A stretch of DNA of 64,000 nucleotides from Hyalangium gracile (GCF_020103725.1 NZ_JAHXBG010000002.1:372001-436000), one strand, 5' to 3'. Counted from the stretch's first letter, positions 34,431 through 42,843 are shown. A program made the numbers and translations. The notes: generated by a model from the letters alone, not told the origin.

Positions 34431-35522
34431 ATGTCGGACCGCATCTTCGTCGCCACACGCAAGGGGCTCTTCGAGCTTCGCCGCTCCAACGGTCGCTGGA
34501 GCATCGCCCACGCCTCCTTCCTGGGAGACGCGGTCTCGCTGGTGGCCGGGTCGCCTTCGGAGGGGACCGTCTACGCCGCGCTCGGCCTGGGCCACTTCGG
34601 CGTGAAGCTGCGCGCCTCCTCCGACGGAGGCCAGCGCTGGGAGGAGCTGCCCGCCCCCGCCTTCCCGAAGAAGCCGGAGGGCCTGGAGGAGACGCTCCCG
34701 GATGGCAAGCCGTGGCCCTGGCGCGTGGAGCAGATCTGGGCGCTCGAGGCGGCGCACGGCGCGCTCTGGTGCGGCACCGTCGGCGGAGGCCTCTTCTGCT
34801 CCCAGGATCGCGGGCGCTCCTGGGAGCTGGTGCGTGGCCTCTGGGAGCATCCGCTGCGCAAGAAGTGGTTCGGCGGCGGCACGGACCTGCCCGGCATCCA
34901 CTCCATCTGCCCGCACCCGAAGAACGCGAACGAGCTCGTCATCGGCGTCTCGTGCGGCGGCGTCTGGCGCACGCAGGACGGCGGCCAGCGCTGGGAGGTG
35001 AGCCAGGGCATGTTTGCCGAGTACATGCCTCCGGAGCTGCGCGAGGACCCCGCGATCCAGGATCCGCACCGCCTGGCGCGCTGCGCCGCGCAGCCGGACC
35101 GCATCTGGTCCCAGCACCACAACGGCGTCTTCCGCTCGGACGACGCGGGCAACCGGTGGGTGAACATCGCCGAGAGCGCGCCGAGCGTCTTCGGGTTCGC
35201 CATGGCGGTCCACCCGAAGAACCCGGACGTCGCCTGGCGCGTGCCGGCCATCAAGGACGAGCAGCGGGTGCCCGTGGATGCCCGCGTCGTCGTCTCGCGC
35301 ACGCGCGACGCCGGCAAGAGCTGGGAGGTGCTGCGCGAGGGGCTGCCCCAGGAGCACGCGTACGATCTCACGCTGCGGCACGCCCTGGACGTGGACGCCA
35401 CCGGAGACCGGCTGGCGTTCGGCAGCACGACGGGCTCGCTCTGGGTGTCCGAGAACGGCGGGGACTCCTGGGCGCACATCTCCGCGCACCTGCCCCCCGT
35501 CTACGCGGTCCGCTTCGCTTGA
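34431..35522 (+). CDS. BNR-repeat (sialidase/Ycf48-like) beta-propeller protein (363 aa)
   Basis: At least five Asp-box-like repeats are visible, each of the type S-x-D-x-G-x-x-W: SSDGGQRWEE, SQDRGRSWEL, TQDGGQRWEV, RSDDAGNRWVN, TRDAGKSWEV and SENGGDSWAH. They form a beta-propeller. No signal peptide is present, so it is probably cytoplasmic. The sialidase catalytic residues are not recognisable. It begins 3 bp after the MoaD-type gene stop and the two are translationally coupled; a scaffold or lyase role together with the carrier protein is an inference. Confidence 0.8.
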   Translation: MSDRIFVATRKGLFELRRSNGRWSIAHASFLGDAVSLVAGSPSEGTVYAALGLGHFGVKLRASSDGGQRWEELPAPAFPKKPEGLEETLPDGKPWPWRVEQIWALEAAHGALWCGTVGGGLFCSQDRGRSWELVRGLWEHPLRKKWFGGGTDLPGIHSICPHPKNANELVIGVSCGGVWRTQDGGQRWEVSQGMFAEYMPPELREDPAIQDPHRLARCAAQPDRIWSQHHNGVFRSDDAGNRWVNIAESAPSVFGFAMAVHPKNPDVAWRVPAIKDEQRVPVDARVVVSRTRDAGKSWEVLREGLPQEHAYDLTLRHALDVDATGDRLAFGSTTGSLWVSENGGDSWAHISAHLPPVYAVRFA

Positions 35523-35540
35523 CGGGCTGGCCGGTTCCCT

Positions 35541-37079
35541 TCACTCCCTGTTCCAGGCGCGGCCCTGGCTCTCGAGCAGGCTCCGGGCCTCGGCCGGCCC
35601 CCACGTCCCGGCGGCGTAGTTGGGCTCGGCCTTCGTCGCGCCCCAGGCCTCCAGGACGGGCATGACCAGCTCCCAGCTCCGCTCCACCATGTCCCGTCGC
35701 GTGTAGAGCGTGGAGTTCCCCAGCAGGCCCTCCAGCAGCAGCGGCTCGTAGGCCTCGGGCAGGCGCTCGCCGAAGCCCTGGGCGTACAGGAAGCTCAGGT
35801 CCACCTCGCGCATGCGCAACCCGCGCCCGGGCACCTTGGTGTTGATGCGCAGCGCCAGCCCCTCCTCGGGCTGGATGCGGATCACCAGCCGGTTGCCCTC
35901 CGTCTGCTCCTGTCCGTCCAGCCCTGGGAAGTGGAAGGGCCCTGGCTTGAACCGCACCACCACCTCCGTCACCCGCTCCTTCAGGCGCTTGCCGGAGCGG
36001 ACATAGAAGGGCACTCCCGCCCAGCGCATGCTGTCAAAGCGCATCGTCAGCAGGGCGTAGGTCTCCACGCCGGAGTCGGCCGCCACGCCCCGCTCCTGCC
36101 GATAGCCGGGCACGAGGCTCCCGCCCGACTGCCCCGGACCGTACTGCCCCCGGACACACTCGGTGCGGATGCGCTCGGGCGAGAAGGCGCGCGCCGTCTG
36201 CAGGGCCTCCACCTTGGCGCTGCGCACGGACTCCGGGGACAAGTCCTGGGGCGGCTCCATGGCCAGCAGCGAGAGCACCTGAAAGACGTGCCCCTGGATC
36301 ATGTCTCGCACCGCGCCCGACTGCTCGTAGGAGCCGCCACGCCCCTCCATCCCCAGCGCCTCCGCGTTGGTGATCTGCACGTGGTCGATGTGCTGGCGGT
36401 TCCACAGCGGCTCGAACAGCCCGTTGGCGAAGCGCAGCACGAGCAGGTTCTGGACCATCTCCTTCCCCAGGTAGTGGTCCATCCGGTAGATGCTCGACTC
36501 GTCGAAGTGGCGGTGCAGGCGCGCGTTGAGCTGCCGGGCGCTGGAGAGATCCGTGCCGAAGGGCTTCTCGACGATGATGCGGACCCAGCTGCCGCTCCGA
36601 GCGCGAGCCAGCCCGGCCGCTCCGAGGTGGTCCACCACCGGGCCGAACAGCTTCGGCGCCACCGAGAGATAGAAGAGGCGATTGCCCCGCGTCCCCCACT
36701 CCCGGTCCACCTGGCTCAGGCGCTCGCCGAGACGCGTGTAGTCCTCGGCACGGGAGAGATCCATCGCCACGTAGTCGAGCCGCCGGGCGAAGGCCTGCCA
36801 GGCGGTGCCATCCTGCTCGCCCAGCGACTGCTCGAGGCTGGACCGGATGCTCGCCTGGAAGCCCTCCCGGCCTAGCGGAGAGAGCGAGGCGCCCACCAGG
36901 GCGAAGCTCTCGGGCAGCAAGCCTCGCTGGTAGAGCTGGAAGAGAGCCGGCAGGAGCTTGCGCCGAGCCAGGTCCCCCGAGGCCCCGAACAGGACGAAGA
37001 CACAGGGCTCGGGGGCAGCCTCGGCGGTGGCTCCGGTTGAATTCCACTGCTCCCCTCTTGCGGTTGCGGTCTGCGACAT
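35541..37079 (-). CDS. zwf: Glucose-6-phosphate dehydrogenase (512 aa)
   Basis: It catalyses glucose-6-phosphate + NADP+ to 6-phosphogluconolactone in the oxidative pentose phosphate pathway. The NADP motif is GASGDLARRKLLPALF (from residue 32), the substrate motif EKPFG is at 171-175, and the catalytic motif RMDHYLGKE is at 199-207. The length is typical. The start at 37079 was chosen because AGGGTGCCGCG precedes it; a longer frame exists but lacks support. The 5' region contains a degenerate repeat array and may be a long regulatory leader. Confidence 0.95.
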   Translation of the reverse strand: MSQTATARGEQWNSTGATAEAAPEPCVFVLFGASGDLARRKLLPALFQLYQRGLLPESFALVGASLSPLGREGFQASIRSSLEQSLGEQDGTAWQAFARRLDYVAMDLSRAEDYTRLGERLSQVDREWGTRGNRLFYLSVAPKLFGPVVDHLGAAGLARARSGSWVRIIVEKPFGTDLSSARQLNARLHRHFDESSIYRMDHYLGKEMVQNLLVLRFANGLFEPLWNRQHIDHVQITNAEALGMEGRGGSYEQSGAVRDMIQGHVFQVLSLLAMEPPQDLSPESVRSAKVEALQTARAFSPERIRTECVRGQYGPGQSGGSLVPGYRQERGVAADSGVETYALLTMRFDSMRWAGVPFYVRSGKRLKERVTEVVVRFKPGPFHFPGLDGQEQTEGNRLVIRIQPEEGLALRINTKVPGRGLRMREVDLSFLYAQGFGERLPEAYEPLLLEGLLGNSTLYTRRDMVERSWELVMPVLEAWGATKAEPNYAAGTWGPAEARSLLESQGRAWNRE

Positions 37080-37189
37080 CGCGGCACCCTGAAAGTTGTC
37101 TCTCTGGGTTCGAGCCACGATCGGGACTTTGTGACCGCGCATCACAAAGTCCTCCATGCCTCTCTACCGCGCCGATTCCAAGGCCCGCG

Positions 37190-37445
37190 TCGACGTGTCC
37201 GACGCGTCCAGCCTGGACACCCGCCACAAGCCCCAGCGCCGCACCACGAGGCCGCCGTCCGAAGTGCCTAACGTGTCCAGACTGGACAGGCACCACGAGG
37301 CCCCAGTTCCCCGAGGCCCGCGTCTGCCCCGCGTGGATGCACCACAAACCCCAACGCTCACCACGAGGCCCGTGTCGACTGGCCAGCCTGCAGGCTCGCC
37401 ACACGTCCCAAGTGCTCACCACGAGTCCCAGCGCTCACCACGTCG
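37190..37445. repeat. Degenerate repeat tract upstream of zwf
   Basis: The words CACCACGAGGCC and its variant CACCACGAGTCCC, CCACAAGCCCCAGCG with CCACAAACCCCAACG, and GTCCAGNCTGGACA recur at irregular 55-70 bp spacing. No reading frame with ordinary composition crosses the tract. The GTCCAGACTGGAC-type segments are palindromes (near 37207 and 37276). It lies upstream of zwf in its direction of transcription. Confidence 0.5.
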
Positions 37446-37589
37446 CCATGTTGCACCTATGTCGCAGGAGCCTGCGGAATGGGATGGAACAGGACGGGAC
37501 GACACGGGAGGCGGCGGGATATCGACTCCGAATCATGCCTGGCAGTTGCGAGGTAAGGGCGCGATTCCGCTGGGAGTTTCGCACCGTTC

Positions 37590-37617
37590 GGAGGGGGTCG
37601 ATTCCCGCCGCCTCCCC
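37590..37617 (+). other. Second tRNA/tmRNA 3'-end-like sequence
   Basis: GGGGTCGATTCCCGCCGCCTC reads like a T-arm plus acceptor strand. It shares the block TCGATTCCCG-C/T-CGCCTC with 11146-11179. A GGAGGCGG at 37508 could pair with CCGCCTCC, but the roughly 110 nt between them do not fold into a normal tRNA and no anticodon loop is evident. It is better read as a remnant or decoy than a gene. Confidence 0.3.
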
Positions 37618-37748
37618 TTGGGAAGGATGACCACGGCACGGGGGCTACGGACTTGACGGTATGGGGCGGGTGGCACAGGGTCCAGCGATGCTCCGACGCA
37701 TCCCTATCCCCTCCCGGGTCAGCAAGAGCGCGACAGCTGTGAAGATAC

Positions 37749-37985
37749 GTGGAGTCCCGCGCCCCGCCTTTTGCCGTGGCCCACTTCGAGTCCCTGGCCG
37801 AGGCCGAGGCCTGGCTCCACAGCCACCCGCATCCACCGGATCCCGCCAGGGTCTTGATTGGGAACGCCTTTCACGACGTGGTTCATGATCGGGTGACGAA
37901 CATCCGCCGTCTGCCGCGGAACCTGGACTCAAGCCGGCAGATCGGTGACCTCGACTACGAGTGGGGCGTGAGCGACGGCACCTGA
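37749..37985 (+). CDS. Small protein with a VAHFESLAEAEAWL motif (78 aa)
   Basis: A GTG-started frame encodes VAHFESLAEAEAWLHSHP, then PARVLIGNAFHDVVHDRV and a short C-terminal end with DLDYEWGVSDGT. The pattern resembles small proteins encoded beside myxobacteria-specific lipoproteins, but I cannot name the family. It stands alone here. No strong ribosome binding site is present and the gene could begin at a later codon. Confidence 0.5.
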   Translation: MESRAPPFAVAHFESLAEAEAWLHSHPHPPDPARVLIGNAFHDVVHDRVTNIRRLPRNLDSSRQIGDLDYEWGVSDGT

Positions 37986-38021
37986 GCCCCAGAGCATCCT
38001 TCCGGAGGCATGCCTCTCGCC

Positions 38022-38492
38022 CTACCCCGGGTGGCTGCTCGACGAGGCGGAAAGGCTCTCCGAGCGCTTCGACGCTCGAAAGGCAGCCCACGCGCCTGTC
38101 GACCAGAGTGCCCAGGCGACCAGGACCGGCTGGAAGAAGAGCCGGATGAACCGCGCCCTGTCGGTGTCGAGCCCGAACGCGCTGATGCCATTGGCGTACT
38201 GCGAGATGTTGCCCGGAAAGATGGCGACGAAGAACGCCGCCACCACCCACCCGACTTGCGTGCGCCAGCGGCGCGCGAAGATGAGCGCCGCGCCGAGCAC
38301 CAGCTCCACCACGCCCGACGCGAGGACGACGAAGTCGGCGTCCAGGGGGACCCACTTCGGAACCTGGGCCAGGAACTCGGTGCGGGCCCACGTCAGGTGG
38401 CCCGCTCCCGCGAACAGCAAGGAGGCTCCCAGCCAGATGCGTGCAATCGTCTTCAGGAGACTGGGGCGCTCCACAGGAACGTCTCGAGACAT
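38022..38492 (-). CDS. DoxX-family membrane protein (156 aa)
   Basis: Four predicted membrane helices follow the DoxX pattern: a first helix with ARIWLGASLLFAGAGHL, a second with VVLASGVVELVLGAALIF, a third with VGWVVAAFFVAIFPGN and a last with FIRLFFQPVLVAWALW. Family members are small quinone-binding or redox membrane subunits. The stand-alone role is unknown. The upstream region has a palindrome at 38573-38585. Confidence 0.8.
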   Translation of the reverse strand: MSRDVPVERPSLLKTIARIWLGASLLFAGAGHLTWARTEFLAQVPKWVPLDADFVVLASGVVELVLGAALIFARRWRTQVGWVVAAFFVAIFPGNISQYANGISAFGLDTDRARFIRLFFQPVLVAWALWSTGAWAAFRASKRSESLSASSSSHPG

Positions 38493-38572
38493 GATGTCCT
38501 CCAGGGGAATGTCGTGGATGCCTGCCGGCAGACAGTGCTCACTCGCGGTGACAATATTGCGCCCAATCTAAT

Positions 38573-38585
38573 TGCGTTCAACGCA
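38573..38585. promoter_or_regulatory. Palindrome upstream of the DoxX gene
   Basis: TGCGTT-C-AACGCA is a near-perfect inverted repeat in an AT-richer stretch about 80 bp upstream of the DoxX start. A regulator site is plausible. Confidence 0.35.
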
Positions 38586-38642
38586 TTTTGACTCGGAGTG
38601 AGGGCGTCCCCTGGAGTTCCTCCTCTCGCCTTTCCGTGGTTC

Positions 38643-39902
38643 TCAGGCGCTCGCGGGCTTCACCTCGAAGGTCATCCCCGCCCGGCGCAGCCGCTCCACC
38701 AGCTTCATCCCCATGCTGGAGGCGGGGGTGAGCACTCCTCCCTCCGAGGCAATCGAGTCGAAGGCCAGGCACAGCGCCGACTCGGCCAGCATCCGCGCCG
38801 TCGCCGCGTACCCCGGGTCTCCCTGGGCCGCCACCCTCCCCTCCAGCTTCACCCTGCCTCCCCCCTGCGCCTTGCCCTCGCCCAGCAGGAGGATGTCGAA
38901 GCAGCCCCGCTCGCGATCCTCCGCCGAGGGGCCCGTGCCAGGAGCTGGCAGCACATGCTTCTCGAGCTGGCGCCGCACCGCCGGCACGCTCGCGGCCACG
39001 AAGAAGGCCCCCACGCCCCCCGCCATGCTCAACGCGGTCAGCAGTCCCTTGGGGCCACGCGAGAAGCTCGCGGCCTCGGAGTAGAGGAAGTCCTGGCCCC
39101 ATGGATGGCCGAGCAGCGCGTTGGAGCGCCGCACCACTCGCGTGTTGACGGGCGCCATGAAGAAGGGGCCCGTCCATCGGCCCAGCTCCTTGCTGTAGTG
39201 CACGCCCATCTGGTCCCGCTCCTCGGGCCGGCCGCGCCTCGGCTCCGGGTCCAGTCCGTGCGGATTGCTCAGCACGCGGCGCAACGAGGGGTCCGCCCGC
39301 ACGTCCTCCATCACCTGCAGCGCGCTCGCGACGGTGCCTCCACTGATCCCTCCGCGCATCTTCGTCACGAACAGTCGGATGCGATCACAGTGGCTCGCGT
39401 GGTGCTCGCGCATGAACTCCTGGAGCATGAGCACGCCCAGGTCCGACGGGATGGAGTCGAAGCCGCAGGTGTGCACGATGCGCGCGCCGCTCTCCCGCGC
39501 CCCGGCATGGTGGGCGTCGATCATCTTGCGCATCCACTGCACCTCGCCCGTCAGATCGCAGTAGTCGGTGCCGTTGCGCACGCAGGCGGCCACCAGCTCG
39601 CTGCCATGGCGCGCATAGGGCCCCACGGTGGTCACGATGACACGCGTCCTGGACACCATGGCATCCAGCGAGGCCGCGTCCTTCGCGTCCGCCAGCAGCA
39701 GCGGCAGCTCGGCGCAGGCGGCGTTGAGCCCTACGAGCGAACCGCGAATCTGCTCGAGCTTCCCTCGGTCACGACCCGCCAGCGCCCAGCGGGCACCATG
39801 CTTGTCCTGGGTACGGGCGAGGTACTCGGCGACGAGGCGACCGGTGAACCCGGTAGCGCCCCAGACGATGACGTCAAACTCGGTTTTCGATGGTTTGGAC
39901 AT
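38643..39902 (-). CDS. Saccharopine dehydrogenase-like/trans-acting enoyl reductase-type protein (419 aa)
   Basis: The N-terminal Rossmann motif is VIVWGATGFTGRLVAEYL. Typical elements follow: WALAGRDRGKLEQI, VIVTTVGPYARHGSELV, CDLTGEVQWMRKM and HTCGFDSIPSDLGV. This is the family that includes mycobacterial trans-acting enoyl reductase, which completes phthiocerol and phenolphthiocerol chains, and eukaryotic SCCPDH. The C-terminal half is an unassigned alpha/beta region with a possible hydrophobic stretch (LLTALSMAGGVGAFFVAA). The exact substrate is unknown; a lipid is likely. Confidence 0.85.
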   Translation of the reverse strand: MSKPSKTEFDVIVWGATGFTGRLVAEYLARTQDKHGARWALAGRDRGKLEQIRGSLVGLNAACAELPLLLADAKDAASLDAMVSRTRVIVTTVGPYARHGSELVAACVRNGTDYCDLTGEVQWMRKMIDAHHAGARESGARIVHTCGFDSIPSDLGVLMLQEFMREHHASHCDRIRLFVTKMRGGISGGTVASALQVMEDVRADPSLRRVLSNPHGLDPEPRRGRPEERDQMGVHYSKELGRWTGPFFMAPVNTRVVRRSNALLGHPWGQDFLYSEAASFSRGPKGLLTALSMAGGVGAFFVAASVPAVRRQLEKHVLPAPGTGPSAEDRERGCFDILLLGEGKAQGGGRVKLEGRVAAQGDPGYAATARMLAESALCLAFDSIASEGGVLTPASSMGMKLVERLRRAGMTFEVKPASA

Positions 39903-40029
39903 GGGCGGAAGGCACGGTTTGCCCGGAAATGACGCCCAGCGTCAACGCCGACCTGCACCGCCTCGAGGTAGTCCTCGTCCGTCACCAGCAGAACGGAGAT
40001 GCCGCTTCTTCGCGCCATCGCGACACGCC

Positions 40030-40554
40030 TCAGATGGCGTCGAGATCGATGTCGCAGCCGATCTGCTCGCCCAGGGCCGCCAGCTCCTCACGCATCTTGC
40101 GGGCGCTCGTGCCCTGCGGGAGGGTGACGACCCCCTCGAGCACGAAGAGCGGCGTCCCCGCGAAGGGCGCCGACTCGATCCGCGTCTCCAGTTCCTCGAC
40201 ATTGACGGAGTGCTGGCGCAGCAGCCCTGTCACACGCGCGGCGATGCCTGGCTGATCGTTGCTGTAGACCTTCAGCCGGTACGGGATGCTGCCGGGAGCT
40301 CGGGAGCCGGCGGCGCCCGCCTCATACATCTCCAGGCGCAGCCCCAGCCCGGCGCCTTCGCTCTCGAGCTTGCTGCGGAGCGAGGCGAGCGCCTCGGCGG
40401 AGCCCACGATGAGCGCCAGCAGGGCGAAGTGGCCGCGAAGATTGACCATGCGGCTGTCGGCGAGGCTGCCGCCGACGTCATACACGTGACGGGTGAGCTC
40501 GGCGACGAGCCCAGGGCGATCAGGACCCACTGCGGTAACGATGAGCTGAGGCAT
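40030..40554 (-). CDS. ACT-domain protein, GcvR-like (174 aa)
   Basis: Two ACT domains are visible: the first from MPQLIVTAVGPDRPGLVAEL to about residue 80, the second from YRLKVYSNDQPGIAARVTGL. GPDRPGLV and NDQPGIAA are ligand-loop motifs for amino-acid binding. This two-ACT layout is that of GcvR, the accessory regulator of glycine cleavage. The start at 40554 gives the standard N-terminus; a longer frame adds 14 residues. The partner and ligand cannot be stated. Confidence 0.85.
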   Translation of the reverse strand: MPQLIVTAVGPDRPGLVAELTRHVYDVGGSLADSRMVNLRGHFALLALIVGSAEALASLRSKLESEGAGLGLRLEMYEAGAAGSRAPGSIPYRLKVYSNDQPGIAARVTGLLRQHSVNVEELETRIESAPFAGTPLFVLEGVVTLPQGTSARKMREELAALGEQIGCDIDLDAI

Positions 40555-40656
40555 GGCCGGACCATAACAACCTGCCTCGGCGGCGTGAACGCGCATGCTT
40601 CGCGGAGGGGCTCGACCTGTCGGAAGCGGACGTTCCGTCGTGCCCCCCGCTCCACG

Positions 40657-40836
40657 TCAGGCCACGCCGTAGTCCGGCAAGGCGATGGCGTCGGAGGGAG
40701 GCGTCAGCAACCGGCCGAGGACTCGGCGCACCCCGGGCGCGGAGGCGAGGCGCAGCAGGGTGTGGCTCATGGCAATGCCCGCCCGCGTCTTCGGCGTGGC
40801 GATCCTCGGTGCCAGCGAGGGGACATTCTGGGCCCG
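40657..40836 (-). pseudogene. Short unrecognised C-terminal remnant
   Basis: The minus strand encodes ARAQNVPSLAPRIATPKTRA, then GIAMSHTLLRLASAPGVRRV and a short end stopping at 40657. The sequence reads like the last 60 residues of an enzyme and is bounded upstream by a stop at the palindrome near 40840. A very short protein from the internal ATG is possible. I do not recognise the parent. Confidence 0.3.
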
Positions 40837-40846
40837 CGCGAGTTAG

Positions 40847-40859
40847 CTAACTTAGTTAG
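40847..40859. promoter_or_regulatory. CTAAC-TTA-GTTAG inverted repeat
   Basis: CTAAC and GTTAG arms flank TTA, within GTTAGCTAACTTAGTTAGTAAC. The tract is AT-rich compared with its surroundings. It resembles a TetR-type operator but no intact gene starts beside it. Confidence 0.4.
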
Positions 40860-40952
40860 TAACCAGCTTGGATATAGTCACCGTTAGCTCGGGCGCAACG
40901 GAATCCACTCAGCGGGCGGCGGAGCAACCCGCCGCTCCGAGCCCCTCCCCTC

Positions 40953-41378
40953 TCAAGCCCGAGGCGGAATGGGGGCCCGGTACCGTCGCCCCCAGAAGAC
41001 GAAGAGCGAGAGCGCGACGAGCAGGAAGTTGAAGGGGGTATTCGCGGCCTCTCCGCGCGAGAAGTGGAAGATGATCGCGGGGAGCTGGAGCGCCGCGCAG
41101 CCCAGCGCGGCCAGCACCGTCAAGCCCGGCTTGATGCGCGTGAGCGCGGGCAGGACGATGCCGAGCCCTCCGCACAGATCGCTCACCGCCGTCGCGTACA
41201 GGAACGCCTCCGGCACCTGTCCCGCCCACGGGATCATCTCGGCGAGCCGAGGGATCGGCGTCAGGAGCTTCCAGACGCCCGTGCCGGCGAAGACGAGCCC
41301 CAGGAGCGCCTGGACGACCCACAGGCCGATGGAAAGAGCTTGGGTGGGCCGCATGCCGTCACTGACCCGAGTCGTCAT
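40953..41378 (-). CDS. DoxX-family membrane protein, HxlR-linked (141 aa)
   Basis: Four membrane helices of the DoxX type: ALSIGLWVVQALLGLVFAG, AFLYATAVSDLCGGLGIVL, LTVLAALGCAALQLPAIIF and PFNFLLVALSLFVFW. The start at 41378 is supported by GAGGAATACC just upstream. Family members of this subgroup are often controlled by a divergent HxlR gene, as here, and are induced by electrophiles or quinones. Its function is not established. Confidence 0.82.
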   Translation of the reverse strand: MTTRVSDGMRPTQALSIGLWVVQALLGLVFAGTGVWKLLTPIPRLAEMIPWAGQVPEAFLYATAVSDLCGGLGIVLPALTRIKPGLTVLAALGCAALQLPAIIFHFSRGEAANTPFNFLLVALSLFVFWGRRYRAPIPPRA

Positions 41379-41415
41379 GGTATTCCTCGTGGTGTCTTGG
41401 TTACTTTGATGTGCC

Positions 41416-41434
41416 TGGTCACGGAAGGTGACCA
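41416..41434. promoter_or_regulatory. Inverted repeat in the DoxX/HxlR divergent promoter
   Basis: TGGTCAC (41416-41422) and GTGACCA (41428-41434) form a perfect 7-bp inverted repeat with a 5-bp spacer. It lies in the 99-bp gap between the two gene starts and is the obvious candidate site for the HxlR dimer. Confidence 0.65.
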
Positions 41435-41477
41435 TGACTCTCTCGCATACCGTACGAACACCGGACAAGGAGGCACA

Positions 41478-41867
41478 TTGAAGTCACTAGGGAACGGAAA
41501 GATGACCAGGAGCTACGACGACGACTGCGTCGCGACGCGTGAGATCCTCAGCCTCGTCGGGGACAAGTGGAGCGTGATGGTCATCGTCAACCTGGGCGAA
41601 GGCGCGATGCGCTTCAGCGATCTCAAGCGCGCCATCGAGGGGATCTCCCAGCGCATGCTGACCCTCACGCTGCGCGGCCTCGAGCGTGACGGGCTGGTGA
41701 CGCGGACCGTCCTTCCGACGACTCCGCCGCGCGTGGACTATGAGCTCACGCGGCTCGGACGAACACTGCTCGAGCCAGTGACCGCGCTCGCCACCTGGGC
41801 GCAACACCACAGGCCGGAGATCCAGCGCGCCCGCGAGGCATTCCAACGCATGGCCAGGGCGAAGTGA
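41478..41867 (+). CDS. HxlR-family transcriptional regulator with a TTG start (129 aa)
   Basis: HxlR proteins are winged-helix regulators, often redox- or aldehyde-responsive through a conserved N-terminal cysteine. This one has CVATREILSLVGDKWSVMVI, where the Cys is in the expected place, then MRFSDLKRAIEGISQRMLTL and LVTRTVLPTTPPRVDYELT. I chose the TTG at 41478 because AAGGAGG lies 4 bp upstream of it. The ATG at 41502 would give a shorter protein and has no good site. It is divergent from the DoxX gene. Confidence 0.85.
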   Translation: MKSLGNGKMTRSYDDDCVATREILSLVGDKWSVMVIVNLGEGAMRFSDLKRAIEGISQRMLTLTLRGLERDGLVTRTVLPTTPPRVDYELTRLGRTLLEPVTALATWAQHHRPEIQRAREAFQRMARAK

Positions 41868-42019
41868 GCGCGCTCACTTCCAACCTGCACTCCTGCCCCC
41901 AGCTCAGGGAGCGACCTAAGTACTTCCCCCAATTCCCTGGCATGAATGGATGGCTTTAACGTCTGCCCTTGCACGCCAACCACATCATTTCGAATGTGGG
42001 CGTGCCGAAAGGACAGATG

Positions 42020-42589
42020 ATGAAAGGGTTGCAGACAGCGTTGAGGGCGGTGGCTCTGGTGGTCTCCGGACTCGTGGTGGCCGGCTGCGGAGGAGCGGAG
42101 AGCGAGGCGACGCCGGGAAGCGAGGCGGCCCCTGGGGCGAAGCCCAGCGCGCTCGAGGCGATCAGAAGCGGGAAATGGATGAAGAGCCCTCGGGGAGTCT
42201 CCGCCCAGCGCTCTGGAGACAGCGAGCCCCGCTCCGCGATGGCCGTCCTTTTCAACACCACCTACCACGAAACTATCGAGGTTTGTACGGTCGTCAGCGG
42301 CGTACCGTATTGCGAGAACGTCGAAGGATACCCTGACACGTACTTCGACCATTCTGGCACCGTCACGGTGTTGACCCGCACGCGCTATGGAGATGGGTCC
42401 TACTTCGCGTCGTTTGGTGGCTCGTCCGTCTCCATGGACGGCGTTGCCAGCACCTGGGAGACGGGTTATCCCGGGCCGACCGTGTGGCGCCACTTCACCC
42501 TGTCGAACGTGACAGCACCCGGCGAATTCCTGTCGCAGGGCCAGTCCACCAACACCAACATCTACCGGGACCTCTGCTACATCTGGTGA
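42020..42589 (+). CDS. Hypothetical lipoprotein (189 aa)
   Basis: AAAGGACAG precedes two adjacent ATG codons (42017 and 42020). The signal peptide ends in LVVAGC, a lipobox. The mature protein has a disordered Gly/Ala/Glu-rich stretch to about residue 75, then a beta-rich domain with two cysteines (VCTVVSGVPYC), numerous Tyr and Ser residues, and a third Cys near the end. I do not recognise it. A hairpin follows the gene. Confidence 0.6.
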   Translation: MKGLQTALRAVALVVSGLVVAGCGGAESEATPGSEAAPGAKPSALEAIRSGKWMKSPRGVSAQRSGDSEPRSAMAVLFNTTYHETIEVCTVVSGVPYCENVEGYPDTYFDHSGTVTVLTRTRYGDGSYFASFGGSSVSMDGVASTWETGYPGPTVWRHFTLSNVTAPGEFLSQGQSTNTNIYRDLCYIW

Positions 42590-42609
42590 TCTGAAGCCTC
42601 GTGTGAACC

Positions 42610-42633
42610 GCGCCCCTCCATGCGGGGGGGCGC
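42610..42633. terminator. GC-rich hairpin after the lipoprotein gene
   Basis: GCGCCCC (42610-42616) pairs with GGGGCGC (42627-42633). It is 21 bp beyond the stop and has no T-run. Confidence 0.4.
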
Positions 42634-42810
42634 ACCACGAGCCCGCCAGCTCCGCTCGCTTCGAGGCTGCTTGCAGCTTCAGCGAAAAGGTGCAGCTCAG
42701 GGGAATAAGGAAAATCTCCTGCATAGCCCAGCCTCCGCACGTCTCCTTCATTTCGCGCAGGGAGCGTCGGAGGCTTCCGCACTCAGCGTCGCCTCCTTCA
42801 CGCCCTGCTC

Positions 42811-42843
42811 AGCGGCAGCGCAAGAGTGCTGCCGCTCCTTTTG
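42811..42843 (+). terminator. Intrinsic terminator
   Basis: AGCGGCAGC (42811-42819) pairs with GCTGCCGCT (42828-42836) over an 8-nt loop, followed by CCTTTT. It lies 35 bp upstream of the next gene and probably insulates it from upstream transcription. Confidence 0.75.

Noticed and set aside
37508-37618. A possible tRNA (selenocysteine type) with GGAGGCGG/CCGCCTCC acceptor pairing
   Set aside because: The 110 nt between the arms do not form a D-arm or anticodon loop, and SelO here has Cys in place of Sec. Only the 3' end is tRNA-like.
39731-40018. A small minus-strand gene between the saccharopine-type and ACT-domain genes
   Set aside because: Only the first 30 residues look protein-like and the rest lies across the start of the downstream gene in another frame.
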